NCBI RefSeq assembly: GCF_014638275.1
Contig: NZ_BMFJ01000001.1
Span: forward strand, 124,001 to 188,000
Source: Primorskyibacter flagellatus
GTDB taxonomy: Bacteria; Pseudomonadota; Alphaproteobacteria; Rhodobacterales; Rhodobacteraceae
Direction: 5' to 3'
DNA: 64,000 nt
Position numbers and translations under genes: made by a program. Each line of letters begins with the position of its first letter. Positions within the stretch are counted from its first letter, which is position 1. The notes beneath the pieces are model-generated. The model made no database searches. It saw only the letters and a list, made by a program, of their open reading frames with translations, and was not told where the DNA came from. Below, piece after piece: positions 8,326-17,355 of this stretch.

Positions 8326-9602
8326 TGCCCGTTCTCGCCCTCGCCTCCACCGCCGCGCTGCTCCTCCTGCTGACCGTCCCGGTGTTCCTTGCGCTGATCG
8401 GGGGCACGTATCTCAGCCACGCGGTCTATGGCCCGCCAGTGCCCGCGATGGTGTTTGCGCAGCAGATGGTGCAGGGGGTCAACAAGTTCGCCCTGCTGGC
8501 CGTGCCACTGTTCATCTACGCCTCTGCCATCATCTCGCGCGGGGAGATCGGCAAGCGGCTGCTGGCGCTGGTGGAAAGCTTCGTCGGCCACATCCGGGGT
8601 GGCATGGCGCTGGCGACCGTCGTCACCTGCGCGCTGTTCGGGGCTTTGTCGGGGGTGGGGCAGGCGGCCATCGTGTCGCTTGGTCCGCTGGTCTTCCCGG
8701 TGCTGCTCGCCCAGGGATATTCACGCGGGTTCGCTATGGGGCTGATCCTCACGGCCTCGACGCTCGCGATGCTGATCCCGCCGTCGGTGGCGATGATCCT
8801 GTATGCGCTTCAGGCGACATCGTCAGTCGAAAGCGGGTTCCTCGCCGGCCTTGGCGCGGGGCTGGTGCTGCTGGTCTGCCTGACGGTCTATGCCGTGGGA
8901 TACGCCCGCAGGCATCGTATTCCCGGCTCCCCCCGGCAGGCATGGCGCGCGCGTCTCGGGGCATTGCGCGGGGCGGGGCTGGCGCTTGGCCTGCCGCTTA
9001 TCATCTTCGGGGGCATCTACACCGGCACCTTCACCCCGACCGAGGCGGCGGCGGGCGGGTGTCTTTACGCGATCCTGGTGGAGGTGCTGATCTTCCGTTC
9101 GCTGAGCCTTCGCGATCTCTGGACCCTCACACAGGAAACGGCGGGCACGATTTCCGCCCTTCTCATCATTCTCGCGGCGGGGGCGGCGATGTCCTATCTG
9201 CTGACGCTGCAACAGGTGCCACAGCAGGTGGCGGGGCTGCTGAACGACCGATCGCGGTTCGAGATTCTGCTGATCGTAAACCTGACCTTCCTGCTGGCGG
9301 GCATGGTGCTGGACCCGAATTCGGCCATCATCGTGCTGACACCGATCGTGCTGCCGGCCGCGGTGGCCGCCGGGGTCGACCCGGTGCATTTCGGGGCCAT
9401 CGTCGTGCTGAACATCGCGATCGGGATGATCACGCCGCCCTTCGGGATCAACATCTTCACCGCCATGGTGACGTTCAGGGCAAGCTACGGCGAGATCGTG
9501 GGCGCGCTGCGTCCCTTCATCCTCGTCGCGCTGACGGCACTGGCGCTGGTGACATGGGGCGAGGCGCTGGTCATGGCGCTGCCACGTCTGCTGGCGGGCT
9601 GA
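8325..9602 (+). CDS. dctM: TRAP transporter large permease, DctM family
   Basis: Twelve-helix permease of 425 residues. The family hallmarks FALLAVPLFIYAS, GHIRGGMALA, GYSRGFAMGL with the following IPPSVAMILYA, and GMITPPFGINIF near the C-terminus are all present. Its ATG overlaps the dctQ stop (TGATG). It is the last gene of the operon. Its end overlaps the convergent XRE regulator gene by 32 bases, leaving no room for a separate terminator. Confidence 0.94.
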   Translation: MPVLALASTAALLLLLTVPVFLALIGGTYLSHAVYGPPVPAMVFAQQMVQGVNKFALLAVPLFIYASAIISRGEIGKRLLALVESFVGHIRGGMALATVVTCALFGALSGVGQAAIVSLGPLVFPVLLAQGYSRGFAMGLILTASTLAMLIPPSVAMILYALQATSSVESGFLAGLGAGLVLLVCLTVYAVGYARRHRIPGSPRQAWRARLGALRGAGLALGLPLIIFGGIYTGTFTPTEAAAGGCLYAILVEVLIFRSLSLRDLWTLTQETAGTISALLIILAAGAAMSYLLTLQQVPQQVAGLLNDRSRFEILLIVNLTFLLAGMVLDPNSAIIVLTPIVLPAAVAAGVDPVHFGAIVVLNIAIGMITPPFGINIFTAMVTFRASYGEIVGALRPFILVALTALALVTWGEALVMALPRLLAG

Positions 9603-10401
9603 CGGGCAGGTAGAGCGTGACGGTCCAGGCCCGCGCCTCCCCTTCCGGGCGGAGGACGGTGTAGCGCCAGGTCTCGCTCCGGTCGCCGCGCCGCAGGACC
9701 TTGGTCCAGTCCGGCGGGGGCGCAAGTTCCGACGCCTGCCAGACGGTGTTGAAGGCGGGGGCGTCTTTGCGCAACCGGCTGACGAGGCCGGTCACATCGG
9801 CGTCCCGCGCGAAGGGGGCGGTGGCGGCGCGGAACTGGGCGACGGCGCTGCGGGCGATAGCGGGCCAGTCGACGAAGAGCCGTTTCCATTCGGGGTCGAG
9901 GAACAGCCGGGCCAGGACGTTGCCCAGGACCGGGTCGCCCGGTTTGAATAGGCCGAACAGGTTCGTCGCCGGGGCGTTGCAGGCGACCACGTCGCAGACC
10001 CGGTCCATGGCATATGCCGGGTGCGGTGCCAGCCCGGCGACCAGTTGCAACAGGCTGTCGGGCATGTCGCCCGTGGCGGGCGCGCTGACGGCGCAGGGGC
10101 GGGCGAGGCTGGCGAGGTAATGCGCCTCCGTCTCGTTCAGGTCGAGCGCGCGGGTCAGGCCGCGCAGGGTCTGGTCCGAGACGCTGACATCGCGCCGCTG
10201 TTCCAGCCAGGTGTACCAGGTGACGGAGATGCCTGCGGCCGCCGCGACCTCCTCGCGCCGCAGTCCCTGCGTGCGGCGGCGCGGAGCGGGGGTCTGCGGG
10301 CGCAGGCTTTCTCGCCTGCCACGAAGGAATTGGGCGAGCGCGTCGCGCCGCGCGTCCTCTGCGGCAAGGGGGGTAGTCTGGATACCCGCATGATCCTTCA
10401 T
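9571..10401 (-). CDS. Helix-turn-helix regulator with MmyB-like ligand-binding domain
   Basis: The 276-residue protein has an XRE-type HTH at about residues 20-95 (LRREEVAAAAGISVTWYTWLEQ) and a C-terminal MmyB-like region (HPAYAMDRVCDVVACNAPA). Such proteins are common one-component regulators of neighbouring oxidoreductase or hydrolase genes and may bind fatty-acid-like ligands. It is convergent with dctM, overlapping it by 32 bases, and divergent from the VOC gene at 10562, which is a plausible target. A second, shorter member of the family lies at 57741-58505. Confidence 0.88.
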   Translation of the reverse strand: MKDHAGIQTTPLAAEDARRDALAQFLRGRRESLRPQTPAPRRRTQGLRREEVAAAAGISVTWYTWLEQRRDVSVSDQTLRGLTRALDLNETEAHYLASLARPCAVSAPATGDMPDSLLQLVAGLAPHPAYAMDRVCDVVACNAPATNLFGLFKPGDPVLGNVLARLFLDPEWKRLFVDWPAIARSAVAQFRAATAPFARDADVTGLVSRLRKDAPAFNTVWQASELAPPPDWTKVLRRGDRSETWRYTVLRPEGEARAWTVTLYLPVSPPADVAAP

Positions 10402-10532
10402 CTGGTCCGGCTCCGCAGCTGTGGCAGGTAGGAACCGTCAAGGATCAACGGGGTCACTCATGCCGAAACTCACCGGACGCGACAGCCTGACACTGGGCGG
10501 AATGGCCGCCGCCAGCCTGATCGCGTCCTCAA

Positions 10533-10543
10533 AATTGTATGCA
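10533..10543 (+). promoter_or_regulatory. Second copy of AATTGTATGCA ahead of the VOC gene
   Basis: Eleven bases identical to the left part of the palindrome at 2661-2674, again in a local AT-rich patch, 19 bases upstream of the VOC start at 10562. It suggests the FCD/GntR regulator also controls this gene. Confidence 0.45.
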
Positions 10544-10561
10544 GAAAGCGGAGAAAATGCA

Positions 10562-10951
10562 ATGAATGCACTCAGCAACATCAGGGCCATCGACTACACG
10601 ATCATCTTCGCCCGCGACATGGTGGCGATGCGCGCCTTCTACCAGGACGTGATGGGTTTTCCGGTCCGGGCCGAGCTTGGACCGCAGTGGGTCGAGTACA
10701 CCGTCGGGTCGCAGATCCTCGCCCTGACCGAGCGCGGGATGATGTGGAACGACAGGCCCACGCCCGAGGGTCAGCTGTCCCTCCAACTGGCCTTCCGCGT
10801 CACTCCGGATCAGGTCGCGGCCTGTGCGGCAGAGCTTGAAGCGAAGGGCATCGCGCTTGCCGCACCCGTCACGGACCAGCCCTGGGGGCACCGGACGCTG
10901 TTCTTCCGCGATCCCGACGGCAACCTGCTGGAGATCTACGCGGACATCTGA
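10562..10951 (+). CDS. VOC family protein (glyoxalase/dioxygenase superfamily)
   Basis: A 129-residue vicinal-oxygen-chelate protein: beta-alpha-beta-beta-beta modules with RAIDYTIIFARDM at the start, and HRTLFFRDPDGNLLEIYA at the end holding the conserved Glu metal ligand. The reaction cannot be told; glyoxalases, dioxygenases and bleomycin-resistance-like proteins share the fold. The ATG at 10562 is preferred for its GGAGA at 10550-10554 and because the domain begins there. The frame is open further upstream, to an ATG at 10460 or beyond, and would add a segment resembling a damaged Tat signal (RDSLTLGGMAAASL). Confidence 0.82.
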   Translation: MNALSNIRAIDYTIIFARDMVAMRAFYQDVMGFPVRAELGPQWVEYTVGSQILALTERGMMWNDRPTPEGQLSLQLAFRVTPDQVAACAAELEAKGIALAAPVTDQPWGHRTLFFRDPDGNLLEIYADI

Positions 10952-10984
10952 ACCGGGAAGGGCGTGGTCACGCCGCCGGTTTCG

Positions 10985-12031
10985 TCAGGCGGCGATCCGG
11001 CAACCGGAGGTGTCGAACAGGTGCAGGCGTGCGGGTGAAACGGTCAGGGCCATGTCGGTGCGCAGGACCTGACCGGCAGGGAAGGCGGCGACCACCCGTT
11101 CGCCCGCGATGTCGAAATAGCCAAGCCGCTGAGACCCCAGCTCCTCGACCGTCAGAAGCTGGGCCGCCATCGCGCCCTCCGCGTCGGGGCGGGCGATGGT
11201 CAGGTCTTCCGCCCGGATGCCGACTGTGACCGGGCCGGCCGCTCCGGTCCCGGCAAAGCGCGCGCCGCCAAGGCGCAGCGTGCCGCCGTCGATCACGCCC
11301 GGCAACAGGTTCATGGAGGGCGAGCCGATGAACTGCGCCACGAAGGTGGAGACGGGATTGCGGTAAACGTCGAGCGGCGTGCCGACCTGTTCGATGCGCC
11401 CGCCGCGCAGCACGACGAGCCGGTCGGCCATGGTCATCGCCTCGAGCTGGTCATGGGTGACGTAGACGGAGGTCGTGCCGAGCCGACGCTGCAGCGCGCG
11501 GATCTCTCCGCGCATGGTAACCCGCAGCTTGGCGTCGAGGTTGGAGAGCGGTTCGTCGAAAAGGAACGCCGCAGGTTCGCGCACGATGGCCCGCCCCATG
11601 GCGACGCGCTGGCGCTGGCCGCCGGAAAGGGCGCGCGGCCTGCGGTCGAGGTACTGGCCGATCTCGAGAATGCGGGCGGCCTCGTCGACGCGGCGGGTGA
11701 TCTCAGCCCGCGCCATACGGCGGTTCTTCAGTCCGTAGGACAGGTTCTGGCGCACTGTCATGTGGGGGTAGAGCGCGTAGTTCTGGAAGACCATGGCAAT
11801 GTCACGTTCGGCCGGTTCCAGCCGGTTGACCTCGCGGCCGCCGATGCGGACCGTGCCTTCGGTGATCTCCTCCAGCCCGGCGATCATCCGCAGGAGCGTG
11901 GACTTGCCGCAGCCGGATGGACCGACGAGCACGACGAATTCCCCGTCGCGGATGTCGAGGTCGATTCCGGTGACGGCGGTTGCGCCGCCCGCATAGGTCT
12001 TGCCCAGGTTCTCGATGGTGATCGCGGCCAT
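10985..12031 (-). CDS. ugpC: sn-glycerol-3-phosphate ABC transporter ATP-binding protein
   Basis: ABC ATPase of 348 residues, CUT1/MalK type: Walker [10 protein letters not shown] at 37-45, Q-loop in [10 protein letters not shown], signature LSGGQRQRV, Walker [12 protein letters not shown], and a C-terminal regulatory OB region (GIRAEDL). It energises UgpA/UgpE. Start and stop abut ugpE exactly, and it is the last gene of ugpBAEC. The VOC gene converges on it from the left. Confidence 0.93.
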   Translation of the reverse strand: MAAITIENLGKTYAGGATAVTGIDLDIRDGEFVVLVGPSGCGKSTLLRMIAGLEEITEGTVRIGGREVNRLEPAERDIAMVFQNYALYPHMTVRQNLSYGLKNRRMARAEITRRVDEAARILEIGQYLDRRPRALSGGQRQRVAMGRAIVREPAAFLFDEPLSNLDAKLRVTMRGEIRALQRRLGTTSVYVTHDQLEAMTMADRLVVLRGGRIEQVGTPLDVYRNPVSTFVAQFIGSPSMNLLPGVIDGGTLRLGGARFAGTGAAGPVTVGIRAEDLTIARPDAEGAMAAQLLTVEELGSQRLGYFDIAGERVVAAFPAGQVLRTDMALTVSPARLHLFDTSGCRIAA

Positions 12032-12880
12032 CTATTTCTCCGTCTCCACAAGGCCCTTCACGAAGAGCCGCTGCATGGCGATCACGACCAGCACCGGCGG
12101 CATCATGGCCAGCACGGCGGTGGCCATGATGTAATTCCACAGAGGTTCGCTGTCGACGACATCGGCCATGCGCTTGATGCCCGCGACAATGGTGGTGAAG
12201 CCTTCGTCCGTCGTGACCAGGATCGGCCAGAGGTACTGGTTCCAGCCGTAGATGAAGAGGATCACGAAGAGCGCGGCGATATTGGTGCGCGACAATGGCA
12301 GCAGCACGTCGCGGAAGAAGCGGAACGGCCCGGCGCCGTCGATCCGGGCCGCCTCCATCAGTTCGTCCGGGATGGTCAGAAAGACCTGCCGGAACAGGAA
12401 GGTGGCGGTGGCGGAAGCGATCAGAGGCACCGACAGCCCGGCATAGCTGTTGAGCAGGCCAAGGTCCGCGACCACCTTGAAGGTCGGCACGATCCGCACC
12501 TCCACCGGCAGCATGAGGGTGATGAAGATCATCCAGAACGCCAGCTGGCGGAAGGGGAAGCGGAAGTAGACGATGGCATAGGCCGACAGGATCGAGATGA
12601 CGATCTTTCCGAAGGCGATCAGCAGCGCGACGATCAGGCTGTTCTTCAGCATCAGCAGGATCGGCACCGACATCTGGGACTTGACCCCGCCTTCCAGCAC
12701 TGCGGCGTAGGTTTCGCCCATGGCGTCGCCCGGCAGCAGCGGAATCAGGCCGGACACGAAGGCCGACGGATCGTGGGTCGAGGCGACGAAGGCCAGGTAG
12801 ACGGGCAGGGCCACCACCGCCACGCCGAGGATCAGGGTGAGGTGGGCGAGTACGTCGAGCCAGCGCTGATTTTCGACCAT
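12032..12880 (-). CDS. ugpE: sn-glycerol-3-phosphate ABC transporter permease
   Basis: Inner-membrane permease of 282 residues with six hydrophobic segments and the EAA loop (EAARIDGAGPFRFFRDVLLP) that docks onto UgpC. The segment MLPVEVRIVPTF and the order between ugpA and ugpC identify it as UgpE. It ends immediately next to the ugpC start, and eight bases separate its start from the end of ugpA. Confidence 0.93.
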   Translation of the reverse strand: MVENQRWLDVLAHLTLILGVAVVALPVYLAFVASTHDPSAFVSGLIPLLPGDAMGETYAAVLEGGVKSQMSVPILLMLKNSLIVALLIAFGKIVISILSAYAIVYFRFPFRQLAFWMIFITLMLPVEVRIVPTFKVVADLGLLNSYAGLSVPLIASATATFLFRQVFLTIPDELMEAARIDGAGPFRFFRDVLLPLSRTNIAALFVILFIYGWNQYLWPILVTTDEGFTTIVAGIKRMADVVDSEPLWNYIMATAVLAMMPPVLVVIAMQRLFVKGLVETEK

Positions 12881-12888
12881 CGGGTACC

Positions 12889-13773
12889 TCAGTAGGTCAC
12901 GCGCCGCTCGACATAGCGGAACTGGATGACGGTGAGCACGATCACGATCCCCATGAGGATCACCGACTGCGCGGCGGAGGAACCGAGGTTCAGCCCGATG
13001 AACCCGTCGTCATAGACCTTGTAGACCAGGATGGTCGTACCCTGGGCCGGGCCGCCTCCGGTCGTGGCGTCGATGACGGGAAAGGTGTCGAACATGGTGT
13101 AGACCACGGTAACGACCAGCAGGAAGAACGTGGTCGGAGAGAGCAGTGGCAGCGTGATGGTGAAGAACCGTTTCACCGGACCCGCGCCGTCGATCGCCGC
13201 GGCCTCGCGCAGGGAGGCGGGGATGGACTGCAGCCCGGCGACGAAGAACAGGAAGTTGTAGCTGATCTGCTTCCAGCTGGCGGCGATGATGACCAGCGCC
13301 ATGGCGTCGCCCTTGTTCAGCGCGTGGTTCCAGTCGTATCCCAGGCCCTCCAGCAGGTAGGGCAGGATGCCGATGGTCGGGTTGAACATGAACCACCAGA
13401 GCACGCCCGCCACCGCAGGGGCAACCGCGTAGGGCCAGACCAGCAGCGTGGTATAGAGGCGCGTGGTGCGGATCGTGCGGTCCAGGGCCAGCGCAAGCAG
13501 CAAGGCGGACAGCAGGGCCAGTGCGGCGGTGGAGACGGAGAAGACCAGCGTCACCCGCAGGGCGTTCAGGTATTCGGGGCTGTCGAACAGCCGGGTGTAG
13601 TTCGCAAGGCCGACGAAGGTGGTCTTCAGCCCGAAGGCATCCTCGCGCAGGAAGGACTGCCAGACCGCCTGACCGGCGGGCCAGAGGAAGAAGACCAGCG
13701 TCACCGCCAGCTGCGGGGCAAGCAGCAGGTAGGGCAGCCAGCGGTTGCGGAAGATCGTGCGTTTCGTCTGCAT
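12889..13773 (-). CDS. ugpA: sn-glycerol-3-phosphate ABC transporter permease
   Basis: Inner-membrane permease of about 294 residues with six transmembrane segments and an EAA loop ([20 protein letters not shown]). It pairs with UgpE. The ATG at 13773 ([15 protein letters not shown]) matches the usual UgpA beginning. A GTG at 13797 in the same frame lies inside the hairpin at 13789-13815 and is unlikely to be used. Confidence 0.92.
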   Translation of the reverse strand: MQTKRTIFRNRWLPYLLLAPQLAVTLVFFLWPAGQAVWQSFLREDAFGLKTTFVGLANYTRLFDSPEYLNALRVTLVFSVSTAALALLSALLLALALDRTIRTTRLYTTLLVWPYAVAPAVAGVLWWFMFNPTIGILPYLLEGLGYDWNHALNKGDAMALVIIAASWKQISYNFLFFVAGLQSIPASLREAAAIDGAGPVKRFFTITLPLLSPTTFFLLVVTVVYTMFDTFPVIDATTGGGPAQGTTILVYKVYDDGFIGLNLGSSAAQSVILMGIVIVLTVIQFRYVERRVTY

Positions 13774-13788
13774 CTTGTTTGTGGCAAA

Positions 13789-13815
13789 GGCCCGCACCCC
13801 GGCGGGATGCGGGCC
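13789..13815 (-). promoter_or_regulatory. Stem-loop between ugpB and ugpA
   Basis: GGCCCGCA and TGCGGGCC form an 8-bp stem with an 11-base loop that can pair further. There is no proper T-tract, so it resembles the intercistronic hairpins that partly terminate or protect mRNA 3' ends, allowing more binding protein than permease. Confidence 0.55.
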
Positions 13816-13833
13816 GTCTGCACTGTCAGCGGA

Positions 13834-15153
13834 TCAGCCGTTGGCGCCCTGGAAGTCGCGGATCATGTCGTTCCCGCGCTTCACGAGGCTGTCCAGCGCG
13901 CCCTGTGCGTCGACCTCGCCCGAGAGCAGGCGCTGAAATTCCTCGTCGATGATCGCGCGGATCTGGACGTAGTTGCCAAAGCGCAGACCCTTGGAATTCG
14001 CCGTCGGTGCGTTCAGCGTGATCTGCTTGATTGCCACGTCCGACCCGGGGTTGGCCTCGTAATAGCCCTGTTCCTTGCCAAGTTCATAGGCGGCCTCGGT
14101 GATCGGCAGGTAGCCGGAGAACTGGTGCCAGTCGGCCTGCACTTCGGCGGAGGAGAGGTAGGTGAAGAAATCCGCCACGCCCTTGTAGTCTTCTTCCGGC
14201 TTGCCCTGCAGCACCCAGAGCGTCGCGCCGCCGATGATGGAGTTCTGGGGGGCGCCCTCGACATCGTCGTAGTAGGGCAGCATGCCATAGCCGACCTCGA
14301 AGTCCTTGGCATTGGCGATCACGCCCGCGCGGGAGGCGGAGGAGTTCATGTACATCGCACATTCCTGTGCGTAGAACTTCGGCGCAGAGTCGGCGCCGCC
14401 GCCGGGTCCGCCGTACTGGAAGGTGCCGTCCTTCTGCCACTTGGCCAGGTTTTCCCAGTGCTTGACCTGCGCGGGGCCGTTCACCGTGAGTTCGGTGTCC
14501 AGACCGCCGAAGCCGTTCTCCAGCGTGCCGATCGGCTGGTTGTGCCAGGCCGAAAAGTTTTCAAGCTGCACCCAGGAGATCCAGCCGGTGGTGAAACCGC
14601 AGGGCGCGGCGCCCGTTTCCATGATCTTTCTGGAGAAGGCTTCCACGTCGCCCCAGGTCTTCGGCGCGGTTTCGGCGTCGAGCCCGGCCTTCGCGAAGAC
14701 GTCCTTGTTGTAGTAGAGGATCGGGGTCGAGGAGTTGAACGGCATCGACAGCATGTTGCCGTCGGTGTCGGTGTAGTATCCGACGACGGCGGGCAGGAAG
14801 CCCTCGGGATCGAAATCCTCGCCCATGTCCGCCATCAGCTGGTAGACCGGGTAGACCGCGCCCTTGGCGGCCATCATGGTGCCGGTGCCGACCTCGAACA
14901 CCTGCACGATGTCCGGCTGCTCACCGGCGCGGAAGGCGGCGATCGCGGCGGTCATGGTTTCGGCGTAGGAGCCCTTGTAGGTCGGAATGACCCGGTAGTC
15001 GGACTGGCTGGCGTTGTAGGCGGCGACGATTTCGTCGAGTTTCGCGCCAAGCTCGCCACCCATGGCGTGCCACCAGTTGATGTCGGTCTGGGCCTGTGCC
15101 GCACCAAGCGTGGCGCAAAGGGCAAGAACGGAAGTGGAAAGCGTCTTGATCAT
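13834..15153 (-). CDS. ugpB: sn-glycerol-3-phosphate-binding periplasmic protein
   Basis: Periplasmic binding protein of 439 residues with a signal peptide cleaved near AQAQ. Strong UgpB identity signals are spread along the chain: WWHAMGGELG, PTYKGSYAET, FEVGTGTMMAAKGAVYPVY, LSMPFNSSTPILYYNKD, GWISWVQLENFSAWHNQP, IIGGATLWVLQGK and SGYLPITEAAYEL. It binds glycerol-3-phosphate and glycerophosphodiesters. It is the first gene of the operon. Upstream bases 15221-15234 hold a possible PhoB half-conserved box, which fits the known phosphate-starvation control of ugp genes. Confidence 0.95.
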   Translation of the reverse strand: MIKTLSTSVLALCATLGAAQAQTDINWWHAMGGELGAKLDEIVAAYNASQSDYRVIPTYKGSYAETMTAAIAAFRAGEQPDIVQVFEVGTGTMMAAKGAVYPVYQLMADMGEDFDPEGFLPAVVGYYTDTDGNMLSMPFNSSTPILYYNKDVFAKAGLDAETAPKTWGDVEAFSRKIMETGAAPCGFTTGWISWVQLENFSAWHNQPIGTLENGFGGLDTELTVNGPAQVKHWENLAKWQKDGTFQYGGPGGGADSAPKFYAQECAMYMNSSASRAGVIANAKDFEVGYGMLPYYDDVEGAPQNSIIGGATLWVLQGKPEEDYKGVADFFTYLSSAEVQADWHQFSGYLPITEAAYELGKEQGYYEANPGSDVAIKQITLNAPTANSKGLRFGNYVQIRAIIDEEFQRLLSGEVDAQGALDSLVKRGNDMIRDFQGANG

Positions 15154-15220
15154 CTGGGTCCCCCATGTGGTCGATCACACGCTCTTCCGGCGGGAGTGTA
15201 ACAGTGGTTTGGCGGTTTCT

Positions 15221-15234
15221 TGAAACTTTGTGAC
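15221..15234 (-). promoter_or_regulatory. Pho-box-like motif upstream of ugpB
   Basis: On the minus strand it reads GTCACAAAGTTTCA, nearly the same as GTCACAAAGGGTTCA upstream of phnD, one base shorter. The spacing between the TCA elements is 10 instead of the 11 of a canonical PHO box, so assignment is tentative. Confidence 0.35.
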
Positions 15235-15245
15235 GTTACGTCCCT

Positions 15246-15264
15246 CTGACCGGAAATCGGTCAG
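15246..15264 (-). terminator. Hairpin downstream of the isomerase gene
   Basis: CTGACCG and CGGTCAG form a perfect 7-bp stem around a five-base loop, eleven bases past the stop of the isomerase gene. No T-run follows, so it may be a weak terminator separating the phn and ugp units. Confidence 0.45.
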
Positions 15265-15274
15265 GACCGGCCGC

Positions 15275-16090
15275 TCAGACCGCCAGCCCGAGGTCCCGGA
15301 GATGGGCAAACCCGGCGGGAATGCGGGTGTGGTCCTTCAGTTCAAGCACCAGATGCGGGGCGGAGGGACAGTCCGCAAGAGCGGCGAAGGCTGCGGGCCA
15401 TTCGATCTCTCCCTCTCCCGGCGGCCAGTGGCGGTCGGCATAGCCGTCAAGGTCCTGAATATGGACATGGGCCAGCTGCGCCCCCGCGTCCCGCAGGACA
15501 TAGTCGACCGGCGGCGCTCCGGACATGCGGCGGGCCAGATGCGCGTGGCCGGTGTCGACCGACAGCGCGATGGCAGGGGAACCAAAGCTGTCCACCATCG
15601 CCCGGCGCGTCTCGGGGCGGGTGTCGTGGATGTTCTCGATCACCAGCACGATGCCCATGCCTTCGGCCGCACGCACGACCGGGCCGAGGATGTGGTGGAT
15701 GCGGTCCAGCTTGGCTTCGGCGTAACCGGGGCCGGCGAGAAGGTTGTTCTGGTACCAGAGCGTGTAGGGTGAATGCAGCACCATCTGGCGTGCGCCTACG
15801 GCATCCGCCGCTTCAAGCGCGGCGAGGAAGCGGGCGGTGATGAGCGGCTGAAGTTCCGGGTCCTTGTTGTCGATGTCGAGCCCCTCGAACGGGCCGTGGA
15901 TGCCGACGCGGCCGTCGTGGCCGTCCAGGGCGGCACGCACGGCGGCGATGCGGTCGTCCCGGTCGGTGGTCAGGGCGGCGTGGCTCATGAAATCCTGAAT
16001 CTCGATGTCACGGGCGTCGCCGAACAGCCAGTCGCGATGCGCGGCGATCTCCCCGGCCAGCAGGCAGGCTCCGATGCGAAGCGGCGTCAT
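15275..16090 (-). CDS. Sugar phosphate isomerase/epimerase (xylose-isomerase-like TIM barrel)
   Basis: A 271-residue AP-endonuclease-2/xylose-isomerase-fold protein. Metal-binding positions are visible along the barrel: the HGPFEGLDI segment, MVLHSP, VIENIHDTRPE (Glu), VDTGHAHLA (Asp, His), HVHIQDLDG and HLVLELKD (Glu). The usual reaction is isomerisation or epimerisation of a sugar or sugar phosphate. The ATG overlaps the phnM stop, so it is the last gene of phnDCE-phnM. Position suggests it processes the sugar-phosphate moiety released from the imported phosphonate or phosphate ester. The precise substrate is unknown. Confidence 0.82.
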   Translation of the reverse strand: MTPLRIGACLLAGEIAAHRDWLFGDARDIEIQDFMSHAALTTDRDDRIAAVRAALDGHDGRVGIHGPFEGLDIDNKDPELQPLITARFLAALEAADAVGARQMVLHSPYTLWYQNNLLAGPGYAEAKLDRIHHILGPVVRAAEGMGIVLVIENIHDTRPETRRAMVDSFGSPAIALSVDTGHAHLARRMSGAPPVDYVLRDAGAQLAHVHIQDLDGYADRHWPPGEGEIEWPAAFAALADCPSAPHLVLELKDHTRIPAGFAHLRDLGLAV

Positions 16091-17331
16091 GCGGGGAGCC
16101 TGACCTTCGGGGTCACGGCGGGCGCGCCATGCGGGGTGCCGCGATAGGCCATGCGCCCCGCGACCCATGTGCCGAGGATGGCGGGGGACTGTCCCGCGGG
16201 CCAGTCGACAAGCACCAGATCGGCGCGCGCGCCGACAGCGATCCGGCCCCGGTCGGGCAGGTTCATCGCCCGCGCAGGCCCGTCCGAAACCAGCGACCAG
16301 AGCCGCAGCCGGTCGGCCCGCCGTTCCGCGTCCAGCCGCGCGACCGCCGCCAGCATCGACGGGTAGAAATAGTCCGAGGCCAGCACGTCGCAGAGCCCTG
16401 CTTCCACCATGTCCCCGGCGGCGAGCGATCCGATATGGCTGCCCCCCCGCGCCGCATTGGGTGCGCCGAAGATGATCGGATCCCCGTGGTCCTTCGCCGC
16501 CTGCGCAGCTTCCATCACCATCGGGAATTCCGCCACCGTCGCGCCGATGCCGCGGAACCAGGCGCGGGTCTCGGCGCGGGTGTCATCGTGGCTGAGCATC
16601 GGCGCGCCAAGCCTCTGGCCCATCCCGGCAACCCTGCCGATGACCGCCGGAACCTCGGACCGGCGCTCCCAGATGCGGCTGAGCAGCGCGACGTAATCCT
16701 CGTCGCTCAGCCCCGAGCGCTGCGCGTGCTTGGCGGTGCGCGCCTTCATCCGGTCATCCCTGAGTGAGGCGACGGAGAAGTCGGGGGACAGTTCGAACCC
16801 CCGGTCCTGAATGGCCACGTCAAAGGCGCGCATCGTCATGGAAGTGTGGTCGTTGAAGGCGATGGAGGGGAGGAGCGGGCCGTTCAGCGCCTCCTCGATG
16901 ACCGGGACGGCGTCGAAGGCGAAGGTCTCCCATCTCAGCTGCACCCGGTTCTCGACCGTCAGGCGCGGGGCGAGGCTCTGCAGCGCGCGGATCAGGTCGC
17001 GGCCCCGGTTCATGTCGCGCAGCCCCGGTTCCCAGCCCAGTGTCACGGCATGATAGGCGGTGGCGATCCCGTTCGCGGCAAGCTGGCGGTCGGTGTCGAT
17101 CACCGCGGCCTCCATCGGGAAGTAGACGCCGGGGCGGGGCATCAACTGGCGTTCGAAGGCGTCGCCATGCACGTCGATCAGCGCGGGGGCGAGGATCAGG
17201 CCGCGGGCGTCGATCTCCTCTCCCTGCACGGGGCCGCCGATCTCAGCGATCCGCCCGTCATGGATGGTGACGCAGGTTTCCGCGACCTGATCGGGCAGGT
17301 AGACCGTGGCGCCGGTGAATGTCGTCTGCAT
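16087..17331 (-). CDS. phnM: Alpha-D-ribose 1-methylphosphonate 5-triphosphate diphosphatase family (PhnM-like)
   Basis: Amidohydrolase-superfamily enzyme of 414 residues. PhnM hallmarks are present: a metal-binding IDVHGD near residue 54, RQLMPRPGV, the NGIATAYHAVTLGWE region, FNDHTSMT, LSHDDTRAETRAWF and SDYFYPSML. In the C-P lyase pathway PhnM removes pyrophosphate from the ribose triphosphate intermediate. Here it sits with the phnDCE transporter and an isomerase but no phnGHIJKL is present within the window, so its role may differ or the core may lie elsewhere. It overlaps the isomerase start by four bases. Confidence 0.85.
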   Translation of the reverse strand: MQTTFTGATVYLPDQVAETCVTIHDGRIAEIGGPVQGEEIDARGLILAPALIDVHGDAFERQLMPRPGVYFPMEAAVIDTDRQLAANGIATAYHAVTLGWEPGLRDMNRGRDLIRALQSLAPRLTVENRVQLRWETFAFDAVPVIEEALNGPLLPSIAFNDHTSMTMRAFDVAIQDRGFELSPDFSVASLRDDRMKARTAKHAQRSGLSDEDYVALLSRIWERRSEVPAVIGRVAGMGQRLGAPMLSHDDTRAETRAWFRGIGATVAEFPMVMEAAQAAKDHGDPIIFGAPNAARGGSHIGSLAAGDMVEAGLCDVLASDYFYPSMLAAVARLDAERRADRLRLWSLVSDGPARAMNLPDRGRIAVGARADLVLVDWPAGQSPAILGTWVAGRMAYRGTPHGAPAVTPKVRLPA

Positions 17332-17355
17332 CTTGTCGTTCCTTCCTGTCGGCCT

